Source of the DNA: a bacterium
Lineage (GTDB): Bacteria; Zhuqueibacterota; Zhuqueibacteria; Residuimicrobiales; Residuimicrobiaceae
Assembly (NCBI GenBank): GCA_029554865.1
Contig: JAKPUX010000025.1
Coordinates: forward strand, 18,738 to 82,737
DNA length: 64,000 bases
Direction: 5' to 3'
Shown here piece after piece: positions 49,780 to 59,821 of this stretch. The notes under the pieces are model-generated. The model saw only the letters and a list, made by a program, of their open reading frames with translations. It was not told the DNA's origin and did not search any database. How positions within the stretch are numbered: position 1 is the stretch's first letter; each line of letters begins with the position of its first letter. The position numbers and the translations under genes are program-made.

Positions 49780-49806
49780 AGCGGCCCGAATCGACTTCGG
49801 GCCGCT
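49780..49806 (+). promoter_or_regulatory. Strong hairpin between the mutase gene and rnr
   Basis: AGCGGCCCGAA (49780-49790) and TTCGGGCCGCT (49796-49806) form a perfect 11-bp stem with a TCGAC loop. It lacks a T run. It may be a weak terminator of the upstream gene or an rnr leader structure. Confidence 0.5.
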
Positions 49807-49845
49807 GCGTTTCCGGGCGACGCAATACAATCAGTGAGGACGAGC

Positions 49846-52062
49846 ATGGCAAAATTATCCGCAGGAAGAGATCTTGGCGCCGAAGTGACGGCCCTTTTCG
49901 CGCGGGAGCCGCAGAAGAGCTTCAAGGCCAAGGAGTTGGCCCGGCAGCTGGGGATCGGCAAGGAGGAGTATCTGGAGCTGCGCAAGACCCTGCGCCGGCT
50001 TGTGCAGGAGGGCGCCATTCTCAAGCTGCGCAGCAACCGTTTCGGCTCGGCCAGCCAGTCGCCAGTGGTCACCGGGATACTGCGGGTCAATTCACAGGGC
50101 TATGGATTTGTCACGCGCGATGACGGGCGCGAGGATATCTTTGTGAGCACCAAACAGATGGGCTCGGCGCTGCACAGGGACCGGGTGCGGGTGCGTCTTT
50201 TCGCAAGCCGGCAGGGGGAACGTCCGGAGGGACAAGTGATCGAGATTGTCGAGCGCGGGCGCGACCGCATCGTCGGCACCCTGCGCTGGGGGCGCAAGTA
50301 CAGCTATGTGGTGCCAGATGACATCAAGATCCAGACCGACATCATTATCCCCGAGCCGGAAGGGTCGGGAGCCGAGGAGGGGCAGAAAGTGGTCGTGGTC
50401 ATCGACCGCTGGCCCTCCCCCCATCAGAATCCCGAGGGCCACATCACCCATGTGCTCGGTTTCGCCGATGATCCAGGGGTCGATGTCCTCTCGATCATCC
50501 ACGGTTTCAGCCTCGCCTCCGAGTTCCCGCCGGAGGTGGAGGCGGAGGCGGCCAGGCTGGGGGCAGCGATTCCGTCCGGCGAGCATGAGCGGCGCCTCGA
50601 TTGCCGTGACTGGCCGATTTTCACGATCGATCCGGCGGACGCCAAGGACTTTGATGACGCGGTCTCGCTGCGCGCCCTCGCCAACGGCCGTCTCGAGCTG
50701 GGCGTCCACATCGCCGATGTGAGTCATTATGTTGCGCCGGGCGGAGCGATCGATGCGGAGGCCGAGGCGCGCGGGACTTCGGTCTATCTGGTGGACCGGG
50801 TCATCCCGATGCTGCCGGAGCACCTCTCCAACCGTCTCTGCAGCCTGGTCGAGGGGGAGGAGAAGCTCTGCTATTCGGTCCTGATGGAGCTCTCCCCGGC
50901 TGGGGCCCTGCTGGGCTACACTTTCCGTGAAAGCATCATCCGCAGCCGCAGGCGGCTGACCTATGAACAGGCCCAGGCGATGATCGAGGGAAGCGGGGAT
51001 GATGAGATCTCCCTCCTGCTGCGGAAGATGTGGGAGCTGGCGGCGCTGCTGATCCGCCGCCGTGAAGCCCGCGGCGGCATCGATTTCGAGAGCCAGGAGG
51101 TGCAGGTCATCCTTGATGAGCAGGGTCACCCGACAGCTCTCAAAAGGCGCGAGCGGCTGCAGAGTCATCGCCTCATCGAGGAGTTCATGCTGATGGCCAA
51201 CGAGACGGTGGCCCGCCACGTGGGAGTCGAGATGGCGGCCGGGCTGCCGGAGGCGCCGCCCTTTGTTTATCGCATCCATGAAAAGCCCGAGCGCGAGGAG
51301 GTGGCGGGTCTGCTCGAGCTGCTGGCTCAGTTCGGCATCGTGCAGGAACTGCCGAAAAAGATCACCCCCCACTATTTCCAGAGGCTGGCGGCCGCTATCC
51401 GCCGCCACCCCGCAAATTTCGTTCTCCAGGATGCCCTTCTGCGCACAATGATGAAAGCCCGCTACAGCCCGGAGAATCCCGGCCACTTTGGGCTCGCTTA
51501 CAGCCATTATACCCATTTCACCTCGCCCATCCGCCGTTATCCGGACCTGATGGTCCATCGTCTGCTCAAGGGCTACTGTGCCAACCGCGTTGTGGAGGAG
51601 ATGGAGGCCCTGACCGGGCGGCTGGCGGAACAATGCCGGGAGGCCAGCGAAAACGAGGTGCGTGCCGCGGAGGCTGAGCGTGCTTCGATCAAGCTCAAAC
51701 AGATCGAGTACATGGAGGGCCATCTCGGCAGTGAACACGATGGCTTTATCAGCCGCATCGTCCCCTTTGGCATCTTCATCACCCTGCCGGAATTCCTCGT
51801 CGACGGACTGGTGCATATTTCCGGTCTGGAGGACGACTATTATATTTACGAGCCCTCCGGCTACCGGCTGGTCGGGCAGCGGGGCGGCCGCGTTTACGCC
51901 CTCGGCGACAAGGTGCGGGTGCGCATCTCGCGTGTGGACCGGAATGAAAGGCTGATCGACTTTGTTTTAGTGTCCAAGGAGCACGAGGAGAGGCCGAAGA
52001 AGATGGAGGCTGGAGCTCCGTTTCGCCGCCCCCAGAGAGGCCGCAAGAAGAGCAGAGGTTGA
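49846..52062 (+). CDS. rnr: Ribonuclease R
   Basis: Processive 3'-5' exoribonuclease for structured RNA. The 738 residues run as winged helix (KELARQLGIGKEEYLELRKTL), tandem cold-shock domains (GYGFVTRDDGREDIFVS), the RNB catalytic domain with DPADAKDFDDAVSL (about 263-276, magnesium-binding Asp), HIADVSHYV, and TSPIRRYPDLMVHRL (about 561-575), an S1 domain (about 620-710) and a basic tail ending RRPQRGRKKSRG. ATG 49846 with GAGGA six bases upstream is preferred over GTG 49834. Confidence 0.96.
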   Translation: MAKLSAGRDLGAEVTALFAREPQKSFKAKELARQLGIGKEEYLELRKTLRRLVQEGAILKLRSNRFGSASQSPVVTGILRVNSQGYGFVTRDDGREDIFVSTKQMGSALHRDRVRVRLFASRQGERPEGQVIEIVERGRDRIVGTLRWGRKYSYVVPDDIKIQTDIIIPEPEGSGAEEGQKVVVVIDRWPSPHQNPEGHITHVLGFADDPGVDVLSIIHGFSLASEFPPEVEAEAARLGAAIPSGEHERRLDCRDWPIFTIDPADAKDFDDAVSLRALANGRLELGVHIADVSHYVAPGGAIDAEAEARGTSVYLVDRVIPMLPEHLSNRLCSLVEGEEKLCYSVLMELSPAGALLGYTFRESIIRSRRRLTYEQAQAMIEGSGDDEISLLLRKMWELAALLIRRREARGGIDFESQEVQVILDEQGHPTALKRRERLQSHRLIEEFMLMANETVARHVGVEMAAGLPEAPPFVYRIHEKPEREEVAGLLELLAQFGIVQELPKKITPHYFQRLAAAIRRHPANFVLQDALLRTMMKARYSPENPGHFGLAYSHYTHFTSPIRRYPDLMVHRLLKGYCANRVVEEMEALTGRLAEQCREASENEVRAAEAERASIKLKQIEYMEGHLGSEHDGFISRIVPFGIFITLPEFLVDGLVHISGLEDDYYIYEPSGYRLVGQRGGRVYALGDKVRVRISRVDRNERLIDFVLVSKEHEERPKKMEAGAPFRRPQRGRKKSRG

Positions 52063-52079
52063 GCTATTTTCGAGGAGTC

Positions 52080-52793
52080 ATGGATCACAGGCTGGAATTG
52101 AGCCGAGTGGAGGAGATCGCCCGCGGCACTATCGAGTTGACCTTTCACCGGCCGGAGGGTTTTGCCTTTCTGGCGGGACAGAATCTTAATCTCAAGGTTC
52201 CGGAGCTTCTATTTCCTGATCCGAAGGGGCCACGCCGCACTTTCACCATCGCCTCAGCGCCTCACGAGCCCGAGCTTCGCTTTGCGACCCGTTTGAGCGG
52301 GAGCGGCTACAAGCAGACCTTGCAGCGGCTGGCATCGGGGAGCCTGTTCGAATATCTCGGGCCGAACGGTCAGTTTGTCTATGATCCGGAGGTCGAGAGC
52401 GCAGCTTATCTGGCCGGGGGGATCGGCATCACCCCCTTCAGGAGCATGCTGATGCACGGCGTGCACGCCGGCTTCAAAGCCCCCACTTTTCTTTTTTACG
52501 GCAATGCGGACCCCGATAGCAGCGCCTGGCATGAGCTTTTCGCCGGGCTGGCTCAGGCTGAAGCCCGGTTCACCTACATACCCACCATGACCAATCTGGC
52601 GCCGGAGGCCCCCTGGCCGGGCGAGAGGCGCTGGCTGAGCGCGGATCTGGCGGCCGCCTACCTCCCCGATCCCGCCAATACCACCTACTTTCTCTGCGGT
52701 CCACCTGCCATGATCACTGCCCTGACCGATCAGCTGCTGGAAAAAGGTATTAAAGACAACAAAATCCGCTACGAGTCGCTCTGGGGCTATTAA
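52080..52793 (+). CDS. Ferredoxin-reductase-like FAD/NAD(P)-binding oxidoreductase
   Basis: The 237-residue flavoprotein of the FNR superfamily has the FAD-binding barrel with RRTFTIASAP (about 47-56) and the NAD(P) domain with AYLAGGIGITPFRSM (about 107-121), FLFYGNADPDS and the C-terminal YFLCGPPAMITAL (about 206-218). No iron-sulfur or haem domain is attached, so it needs a separate electron partner. ATG 52080 with GAGGAG close upstream is better than TTG 52059. It lies 17 bp after rnr. Confidence 0.85.
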   Translation: MDHRLELSRVEEIARGTIELTFHRPEGFAFLAGQNLNLKVPELLFPDPKGPRRTFTIASAPHEPELRFATRLSGSGYKQTLQRLASGSLFEYLGPNGQFVYDPEVESAAYLAGGIGITPFRSMLMHGVHAGFKAPTFLFYGNADPDSSAWHELFAGLAQAEARFTYIPTMTNLAPEAPWPGERRWLSADLAAAYLPDPANTTYFLCGPPAMITALTDQLLEKGIKDNKIRYESLWGY

Positions 52794-52873
52794 ACTTTCC
52801 TGCGCCGTATCATTCCCGCTTCTGCCATTCCCGAGCCTTTGAGCAGCTATAACCTCTCTTTCCGGAGGTCTTT

Positions 52874-54247
52874 ATGAGACGTTTACTCTATTTGATCATC
52901 CTGTTGATTTTCTTCATCGCCCTGAGTGCTGGAATGCGTTCGACGACTGCTCCCGCTTACGTCGAGGATGAGGTGCTGGTGCGATTCAAGCCGGCTACCA
53001 GCGCGAAGGCCGTTTCCGTCCTGACAGCCGCGGTGGAGGCCCGGGTGCTCTCGTTTTCTCCCTCTCTGACGATGCACCGGCTCAAGCTCACTGGCGGGAT
53101 GGGGGTGGAGGAGGCGGTGGCGCATCTGCGCGCGCAGGATCAGGTGGAACTGGCTGAACCCAACTACCGGATCAAGGCCTTGGCCACGCCGAACGATCCC
53201 TCTTTTGGCAAGCTCTGGGGGCTCTCCAACACGGGGCAGACCGGGGGGCTGGCAGATGCCGATATCGATGCGCCCGAGGCCTGGTCGACCACCACGGGTT
53301 CGGCCGCTGTGCTGGTGGCGATCATGGACACCGGCATCGATTACCGCCATGTCGACCTCAAGGCCAACGCCTACACCAACCCGGGCGAGGATCCCTGGAG
53401 CGACCCCAATGATCCGGCGACCGGCAACAAGCTGGATGACGACGGAAACGGCCTGATCGATGACTGGAAGGGGTATGATTTTCATGCCAAGGACAACGAT
53501 CCCTACGATGAAAATGGACACGGCACCCATGTGGCGGGGATTGCCGGCGCAGTGGGCAATAACAGTCTCGGCGTGACCGGAGTCTGCTGGCAGGTCCGGC
53601 TGGTGGGCATCCGGGTTCTCGATTCCTCCGGGGACGGGAATGTCGGCGTTGCCATTGACGGAATCGAATACGCTGTTGGTCTGGGCGCGCGCATTCTCAA
53701 CCTGAGCTGGGGCGGTCCGGACAAATCGATCTTTCTCGAGCAGGCGATCGATTATGCCCACAACCATAATATTCTGGTCGTGGCGGCTGCCGGCAATGAC
53801 GGCGTGAATGCGGATGTCTCGCCGCAGTACCCGGCCTGCCTGGCTCTCGAAAACATTGTATCGGTCGCGGCAACGGACCATGGCGATCAGCGGGCGCTCT
53901 GGGGTGAATCCGACGACAACACCGACGACTGTGGCTTTTCCTGTTCGAACGCTCTGGCCGCGGTCCCAGGCTCCAACTGGGGGGCCACCACAGTGGATCT
54001 GGCCGCACCCGGTAAGGAGATCTATTCGACGGTTCCGGGCGGCTATGCGGTTTTTTCCGGCACCTCGATGGCGGCGCCCCATGTCTCGGGTGCGGCGGCA
54101 CTGCTGCTGGCGCGCGATCCCGGACTGACCGATCTGCAGCTCAAGCAGCGGCTCCTGAGCAGCGTCGATCCACTCCTCTCCTTCAACGGACTCTCCGTCA
54201 CCGGCGGGAGGCTCAATCTGCAAAAGGCCCTGGCCGGGCTCCCGTGA
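52874..54247 (+). CDS. Secreted subtilisin-like serine protease
   Basis: The 457-residue S8 peptidase has a signal peptide (about 1-25). A fervidolysin-like propeptide follows (VEDEVLVRFKPATSAKAV through VELAEPNYRIKA, about 31-105), then the catalytic domain. The triad is Asp in AIMDTGID (about 153-160), His in NGHGTHVAG (about 214-222) and Ser in SGTSMAAPH (about 395-403), with the oxyanion Asn in AAGNDG. An insertion with NDPATGNKLDDDGNGLIDDW contains a calcium-binding-like Asp-rich loop. No C-terminal sorting domain is present. It is a single gene with a CGGAGG ribosome site. Confidence 0.94.
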   Translation: MRRLLYLIILLIFFIALSAGMRSTTAPAYVEDEVLVRFKPATSAKAVSVLTAAVEARVLSFSPSLTMHRLKLTGGMGVEEAVAHLRAQDQVELAEPNYRIKALATPNDPSFGKLWGLSNTGQTGGLADADIDAPEAWSTTTGSAAVLVAIMDTGIDYRHVDLKANAYTNPGEDPWSDPNDPATGNKLDDDGNGLIDDWKGYDFHAKDNDPYDENGHGTHVAGIAGAVGNNSLGVTGVCWQVRLVGIRVLDSSGDGNVGVAIDGIEYAVGLGARILNLSWGGPDKSIFLEQAIDYAHNHNILVVAAAGNDGVNADVSPQYPACLALENIVSVAATDHGDQRALWGESDDNTDDCGFSCSNALAAVPGSNWGATTVDLAAPGKEIYSTVPGGYAVFSGTSMAAPHVSGAAALLLARDPGLTDLQLKQRLLSSVDPLLSFNGLSVTGGRLNLQKALAGLP

Positions 54248-54267
54248 GATCCAAGTGCAAATTTAGC

Positions 54268-54301
54268 TTGCCATTTTACCGTCAAAAGTATACTTTAATA
54301 T
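54268..54301 (+). promoter_or_regulatory. Candidate Pho box and promoter of the pst operon
   Basis: TTGCCAT-TTTA-CCGTCAA (54268-54285) matches the two 7-mers of the PhoB consensus (CTGTCAT, spacer 4) at five of seven positions each. TAATAT (54296-54301) follows with a 10-bp gap, the spacing known for PhoB-activated promoters. The leader to phoU is about 55 nt. Confidence 0.5.
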
Positions 54302-54360
54302 ATTTATTCTGCGTCGTCTGAACGCGCCGGTCATGAACGATCCATCCAGAAGAGGTAATC

Positions 54361-55497
54361 ATGGTGACTCCGCATGGCGAATCGCGTTATGAACAGAGTC
54401 TGCAACGGGACATCGCCCTGCTCAAGCGGAAGACGAAGGAGATGGCGATGCTCGACGAGGGGGGGCTGCGCAATGCCATCCTCGCCCTCATGAGCCGGGA
54501 CCGGCAGCTGGCCTATACGGTCATCCTGCGCGATCGCTGCGTCGATGACCTGGAGATCGAGCTGGACCGTCTTTGCCTGGAGTTTCTGGTGCGTCAGCAG
54601 CCGGTGGCGATTCATCTCCGCTTTGTTTTCGCCACCATCAAGATTATCCGGGAACTGGAACGGATCGGCGATTACGCCGAGAGCATCGCCCGCCAGGTCC
54701 TCGACCTTTTGCCCATGCAGCCGATCCCCCCGCTGGATGATTTTCTCGAACTCGCTGATGTGGCGATCTCCATGTTCCATGACTGCGTCGAGGCCTTTCT
54801 GGAAAATGATGTGGAAAAGGCGCGCCGGCTTATGGTCAAGGAGGATATCGCCGATGAGATGCGCAACGCCATCAATGCCAAGCTGATCAAATGGCAGGAA
54901 GAGGGGCAACTGGCGCTGGAGGCGATGGCCCCCCTGATGACAGTGGCCCGCCGCCTGGAAAGAACCACCGACCAGGCCAAGAATATCTGCGAAGAAGTGA
55001 TCTACATGTCCACAGGCCAGTTTATCAAGCACCGGCACAGCGACCTCTTCCGCATTCTCTTCGTCGACGCCGACAACTCTTCACTCAGCCAGATGGCTGA
55101 GGCGATCGGCAGGGCCCAGTCGATCGGCCATTTCGCTTTTTCCAGTGCGGGGCTTGAACCCGCCGGGGAGATCAAGCCGGCGGTGCGGCGCTATCTCCTG
55201 GAAAGGGGCTTCGACCTCGAGGGCTACGAGCCCAAGGATTTCAGCGTGTTTCTCGACACCCTGCCCGTCGATATCATCGTCGCGCTCAACACAAAGGTGC
55301 GCAAGCGGATCCCCGCCCATTTCTCCAATTGCGTTGTCTTTGAGTGGCCGATTTCCGACCCTGCCGAGGAAGGGGGATCGGCGGAGACGATCGTTGAACG
55401 CTTCGACCAGGCCTATACTGAAATCTCCCAGCACCTGCGGGATCTTGTGCAGGCCATCATCGGCCATGATCAGTACCGCTCCGGACTAAACCAATAG
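54361..55497 (+). CDS. phoU: PhoU fused to a degenerate low-molecular-weight phosphatase-like domain
   Basis: Residues about 10-222 form the two three-helix bundles of PhoU, with the conserved metal-binding patterns RELERIGDYAESIA (98-111) and RRLERTTDQAKNICEE (197-212). PhoU represses the Pho regulon and restrains Pst. Residues about 228-365 match the LMW-PTP/arsenate reductase fold (ILFVxxxNSxxSQMAEA, SSAGLEP, FEWPISDPAEE). However, the catalytic P-loop C-x5-R is lost: Asp236 replaces Cys and Leu242 replaces Arg. The extra domain is thus probably a binding or sensing module, not an enzyme. It is the first gene of phoU-pstS-pstC-pstA-pstB1-pstB2. PhoU alone is about 220-240 residues. Confidence 0.9.
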   Translation: MVTPHGESRYEQSLQRDIALLKRKTKEMAMLDEGGLRNAILALMSRDRQLAYTVILRDRCVDDLEIELDRLCLEFLVRQQPVAIHLRFVFATIKIIRELERIGDYAESIARQVLDLLPMQPIPPLDDFLELADVAISMFHDCVEAFLENDVEKARRLMVKEDIADEMRNAINAKLIKWQEEGQLALEAMAPLMTVARRLERTTDQAKNICEEVIYMSTGQFIKHRHSDLFRILFVDADNSSLSQMAEAIGRAQSIGHFAFSSAGLEPAGEIKPAVRRYLLERGFDLEGYEPKDFSVFLDTLPVDIIVALNTKVRKRIPAHFSNCVVFEWPISDPAEEGGSAETIVERFDQAYTEISQHLRDLVQAIIGHDQYRSGLNQ

Positions 55498-55508
55498 ACG
55501 TTGATTCG

Positions 55509-56449
55509 ATGATGAAGATGAAAGGACCATTCAGCCTTCTGCCTCTCCTGCTCGCGCTGCTGCTGGCTGCGGGTTGTCTGCGCGGACGCCAGCCCGGCCA
55601 GCGAGGCACGGGGCAGAAGCAGGTCATTCAGAACAGCGGCTCCGATACCATGGTCAATCTCGCCCAGGCCTGGGCCGAGGAGTATGTGCGAATCAAGCCG
55701 GCGGTCTCTGTGGAGGTCTCCGGCGGCGGATCAGGAACCGGCATTGCCTCCCTGATCAACGGTACGGCGGATATCGCCAACTGCAGCCGGGAGATGACTT
55801 TTGCTGAACGGGAGAGGGCCCTGCAGAATACCGGCAAGGATCCGGTTGAGCATCTGGTCGGCTATGATGCCCTGGCCATTTTCGTCAATCTGCAGAATCC
55901 CCTCCACGAGATCACCCTCGAAGACCTGGCGGAAATATATGGCGAAAGAGGGAGGATCGAGCGCTGGAGCGATCTCGGCGTGCAGCCTCCCGATGGCAAG
56001 CGCGATAAAATTATCATTATCAGCCGCCAGTCCAATTCCGGCACCTATGAGTATTTCCGGGAGGCGGTGCTTGGCAAGACGCGTGATTTTCGTCTCGGCA
56101 CCATCGACATGCACGGTTCCAAGGATGTGGTTGAACTGGTGGCGCGGACGCCTGGAGCCATCGGCTACAGCGGTATGGGGTATGCGACCGACCGGGTGCG
56201 CATGCTGCGTATCGCCCGCAAGCACGGCGAGACCGCCTACGCCCCCACGGTGCCGAATACCCAAAAGGGCATTTACCCCGTCGCCCGCCCTCTCTTCATG
56301 TATACCCTGGGCGAGCCCGAAGGGGAGCTCAGGGATTATCTGGAGTGGATTCACTCCCCCGAGGGCCAGGATCTGGTCGTGCGCTCCGGCTATGTCTCGC
56401 TTTCCCGTACGGGGAGCCATGCTCCGGCGCAAGGTGAGGAGCATCAACC

Positions 56450-56453
<4 letters not shown>
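55509..56453 (+). CDS. pstS: Phosphate-binding lipoprotein PstS
   Basis: Periplasmic receptor of the high-affinity phosphate importer. The 314-residue precursor has a lipobox LAAGC with Cys23 as the lipid anchor. Phosphate-binding loops include NSGSDTMVNLA (about 41-51), SGGGSGTGIASL (about 73-84), SRQSNSGTYEYFRE (about 172-185) and GAIGYSGMGYA (about 217-227). The start ATG 55509 lies 11 bp after phoU, and its stop overlaps pstC (ATGA). Confidence 0.94.
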
Positions 56454-57346
<893 letters not shown>

Positions 57347-57361
57347 CAGCGGAAGCGGATC

Positions 57362-58246
57362 ATGTTTGAAGCCACAGATCAGACCAGGCGCAAGCAGCGG
57401 CAGGAGAGCGCAATAAAATATCTGCTCACGACGATGACGGTGATCATTGTCCTGCCCCTGCTCCTGATCATTTTTTATCTCTTTTACAAGGCCGCGCCGA
57501 TCCTCTCCCTGGAGTTTCTGCTCGAGAATCCGATCCACGGCATGCGTTCCGGCGGGATCTGGGCCCCGCTTCTGGGCACGATCTATCTGGTCCTGATCTC
57601 GCTGCTGATCGCCACCCCGGTCGGAATTTTCGCAGCCATCTATCTGAACGAGTATTCGCGCGAGAGCTGGATGACGCGGGTCATCAATCTTGCAGTCGTC
57701 AATCTGGCCGGTGTGCCGAGCATCGTCCACGCCCTTTTCGGCCTCGGGGCTTTTGTCCTTTTCGCCGGCATCGGCCGCTCCATCCTCGCCGCCTCTCTGA
57801 CCCTGGCGATCATGACCCTGCCGGTGATCATCGCCAGCACCAAGGAAGCCCTGGCGGCGGTGCCACATTCCTTCCGTGAGGCCTGCTGGAATGTCGGGGC
57901 GACGCGCTGGCAGACCATCCGGAATGTGGTGCTGCCCAATTCAATCAGCGGCATCCTCACCGGCGTCATCCTTCAGGTCTCGCGCGCGGCCGGGGAGACA
58001 GCGCCGGTGATGTTCACGGGGGCGGTCTTTTTCAAGGCGATTCAGACCGGTGATCCCTTCGCCTATGGCCTTCTCGACCAGTGCATGGCTCTCTCGATGC
58101 ATCTTTTCACCATCTCCACCCAGGTTCCGGATGTGCCCGACGCCCTGACCTACGGCACAGCCGTGGTCCTGCTCGGGGTGGTGCTGCTTTTCAATGCCCT
58201 GGCCATCCTCCTTCGCATCAAGCTGCGCGGGAAGAAGAAATGGTAG
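57362..58246 (+). CDS. pstA: Phosphate ABC transporter permease PstA
   Basis: Second membrane subunit of the Pst importer, 294 residues with about six helices. ATPVGIFAAIYLNEYSRE (about 80-97), NLAGVPSIVHALFGLGAFV (about 118-136), the EAA loop KEALAAVPHSFREACWNVGAT (around 161-181) and RAAGETAPVMFTGA (about 207-220) are diagnostic. It overlaps the first pstB by seven bases (ATG 58240). Confidence 0.94.
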   Translation: MFEATDQTRRKQRQESAIKYLLTTMTVIIVLPLLLIIFYLFYKAAPILSLEFLLENPIHGMRSGGIWAPLLGTIYLVLISLLIATPVGIFAAIYLNEYSRESWMTRVINLAVVNLAGVPSIVHALFGLGAFVLFAGIGRSILAASLTLAIMTLPVIIASTKEALAAVPHSFREACWNVGATRWQTIRNVVLPNSISGILTGVILQVSRAAGETAPVMFTGAVFFKAIQTGDPFAYGLLDQCMALSMHLFTISTQVPDVPDALTYGTAVVLLGVVLLFNALAILLRIKLRGKKKW

Positions 58247-59004
58247 AGCAGACGCCGAAAATCGGGGTGCGGGAGCTGCGTCTTTCTTACGGACAGCATG
58301 AAGTACTGCACGGCATCTCCTTTGAGATCTTGCGCAACGAGATTTTTGGCATCATCGGACCGGCGCAATCGGGGAAGACGAGTCTGCTGCGCGCGATCAA
58401 CCGCACCCTCGAATTCACTGCAGGGGCTCGCTACAGTGGTTCGATCACTGTCGACGGCGAGGAGGTCGGCAAGGTCAGGAATGTCTATGAATTGCGGCGC
58501 AAGATCGGTATGGTCGCTCCCCTGCCGGTCGGCTTGCCCCTGACCATCTATGACAATGTCGCCTTCGCGCCGCGCATGGGCGGCATCAGGCAGAAGGGGT
58601 CAATTGACGATATCGTCGAGCGCTGCCTGCGCCAGGCGGCGCTCTGGGATGAGGTCAAGGATCGTCTGCATACCCTGGGAACCAGGCTTTCGGGCGGACA
58701 GCAGCAGCGCCTCACCATCGCGCGCGCCCTCTCCCACCAGCCGGAAATCCTCTGCCTCGATGAATTTTCCATCGCCATTGATCCGGTCACGACCATGCGC
58801 ATCGAGGAGGTGCTCAAGGAGCTGCGCCAGCAGATGACCATCATTCTGGTCACCAATCTGGTCCAGCAGGCCCGCCGGCTCGCCGACCGCACGATGTTCC
58901 TTTTCGAGGGCGATATCATCGAGCTGGACCGCTCGGAGGTCATCTTTTCGAACAGCCCGGCACAGCAAAAGACCTACGATTATGTCAACGGGATTTTCGG
59001 ATGA
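58240..59004 (+). CDS. pstB: Phosphate ABC transporter ATPase PstB1 (Q-loop and H-loop degenerate)
   Basis: This 254-residue nucleotide-binding subunit has an intact Walker A (GPAQSGKT, 40-47), a canonical ABC signature (LSGGQQQR, 150-157) and the Walker B Asp174-Glu175. The Q-loop glutamine is Pro94 in MVAPLPVGLP and the H-loop His is Asn206 in VTNLVQQA. The P after Walker B is Phe (LDEFS). The fold is otherwise PstB-like. ATG 58240 overlaps pstA, and its stop overlaps PstB2 by four bases. With PstB2 it probably forms a heterodimer; see the findings. Confidence 0.92.
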   Translation: MVEQTPKIGVRELRLSYGQHEVLHGISFEILRNEIFGIIGPAQSGKTSLLRAINRTLEFTAGARYSGSITVDGEEVGKVRNVYELRRKIGMVAPLPVGLPLTIYDNVAFAPRMGGIRQKGSIDDIVERCLRQAALWDEVKDRLHTLGTRLSGGQQQRLTIARALSHQPEILCLDEFSIAIDPVTTMRIEEVLKELRQQMTIILVTNLVQQARRLADRTMFLFEGDIIELDRSEVIFSNSPAQQKTYDYVNGIFG

Positions 59005-59771
59005 GCGACCTCGCCTACAGCATCGTCACCCGCGATCTCAGCCTCTGGTACGGGGAATTCCAGGCCCTGCGTTCCGTCAGCTTCAAGGCGCGTAATGGAT
59101 TGATCACCGCCCTGATCGGCCCCTCCGGCTGCGGCAAGACCACCCTGCTGCGCTGCTTCAATCGTGTCAACGAGCGCTACGGCAATGTCACCACCACGGG
59201 TGAGATCCGCCTGCTCGGCAAAAATATCTATGATGAGGATGTCTCGCTCATCGAACTGCGCAAGAGTGTGGGGATGGTTTTTCAGCGCCCCAATCCCCTT
59301 CCTCTCACGGTCTATGAGAACATCGTCTTCGGCCTGCATATTCACAGCCCGGCCAGGTTGAATGCTTCTGCACTCGACGAGGCCGTCGAGCAGGCCCTCA
59401 CGGATGTCGGACTGTGGATGGACCTCAAGGACAAACAGAAGTCCAAGGCCACATCCCTCTCGCTCGATCAGCAGCAGAAGCTCTGCATCGCCCGCCTGCT
59501 GCCCCTCAAGCCGGAGATCATCCTCATGGATGAGCCCTGCTCGGCGCTGGATGTGGAGGCGACCCGCCAGGTGGAGGAGCTGATGCTCGAGCTGGCCGGC
59601 CGCTATACCATCATCATCGTCACCCACAACATGGCGCAGGCCAAGCGCGTCAGCCACGAATGCGCCTTTATGCTCATGGGCGAGCTGATCGAACACAGCC
59701 GCACCGAGGATCTCTTCATCCGCCCGCTCGACAAACGCACCGCCGAGTACATCGAGGGCCGTTTCGGATGA
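59001..59771 (+). CDS. Phosphate ABC transporter ATPase PstB2 (degenerate ABC signature)
   Basis: This 256-residue PstB paralogue has an intact Walker A (GPSGCGKTT, 40-48), Q-loop (VFQRPNP, Gln95), Walker B (LMDEP, Asp177-Glu178) and H-loop (VTHNM, His209). The signature is LSLDQQQK (153-160), so the two glycines of LSGGQ are Leu and Asp. It is complementary to PstB1, whose signature is intact. It is the last gene of the pst operon, starting ATGA-overlapped with PstB1. About 285 bp to the next gene hold a separate promoter and leader. Confidence 0.92.
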   Translation: MSDLAYSIVTRDLSLWYGEFQALRSVSFKARNGLITALIGPSGCGKTTLLRCFNRVNERYGNVTTTGEIRLLGKNIYDEDVSLIELRKSVGMVFQRPNPLPLTVYENIVFGLHIHSPARLNASALDEAVEQALTDVGLWMDLKDKQKSKATSLSLDQQQKLCIARLLPLKPEIILMDEPCSALDVEATRQVEELMLELAGRYTIIIVTHNMAQAKRVSHECAFMLMGELIEHSRTEDLFIRPLDKRTAEYIEGRFG

Positions 59772-59821
59772 TCCATCCCCTGTCTGGATCGGGCCCCGCC
59801 TCCTCCTTGTGATAATTCTCC

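Noticed and set aside
58240..59004. PstB1 as a decaying pseudogene
   Set aside because: Walker A, signature and Walker B are intact, the frame is open and tightly coupled on both sides, and the losses are matched by PstB2.
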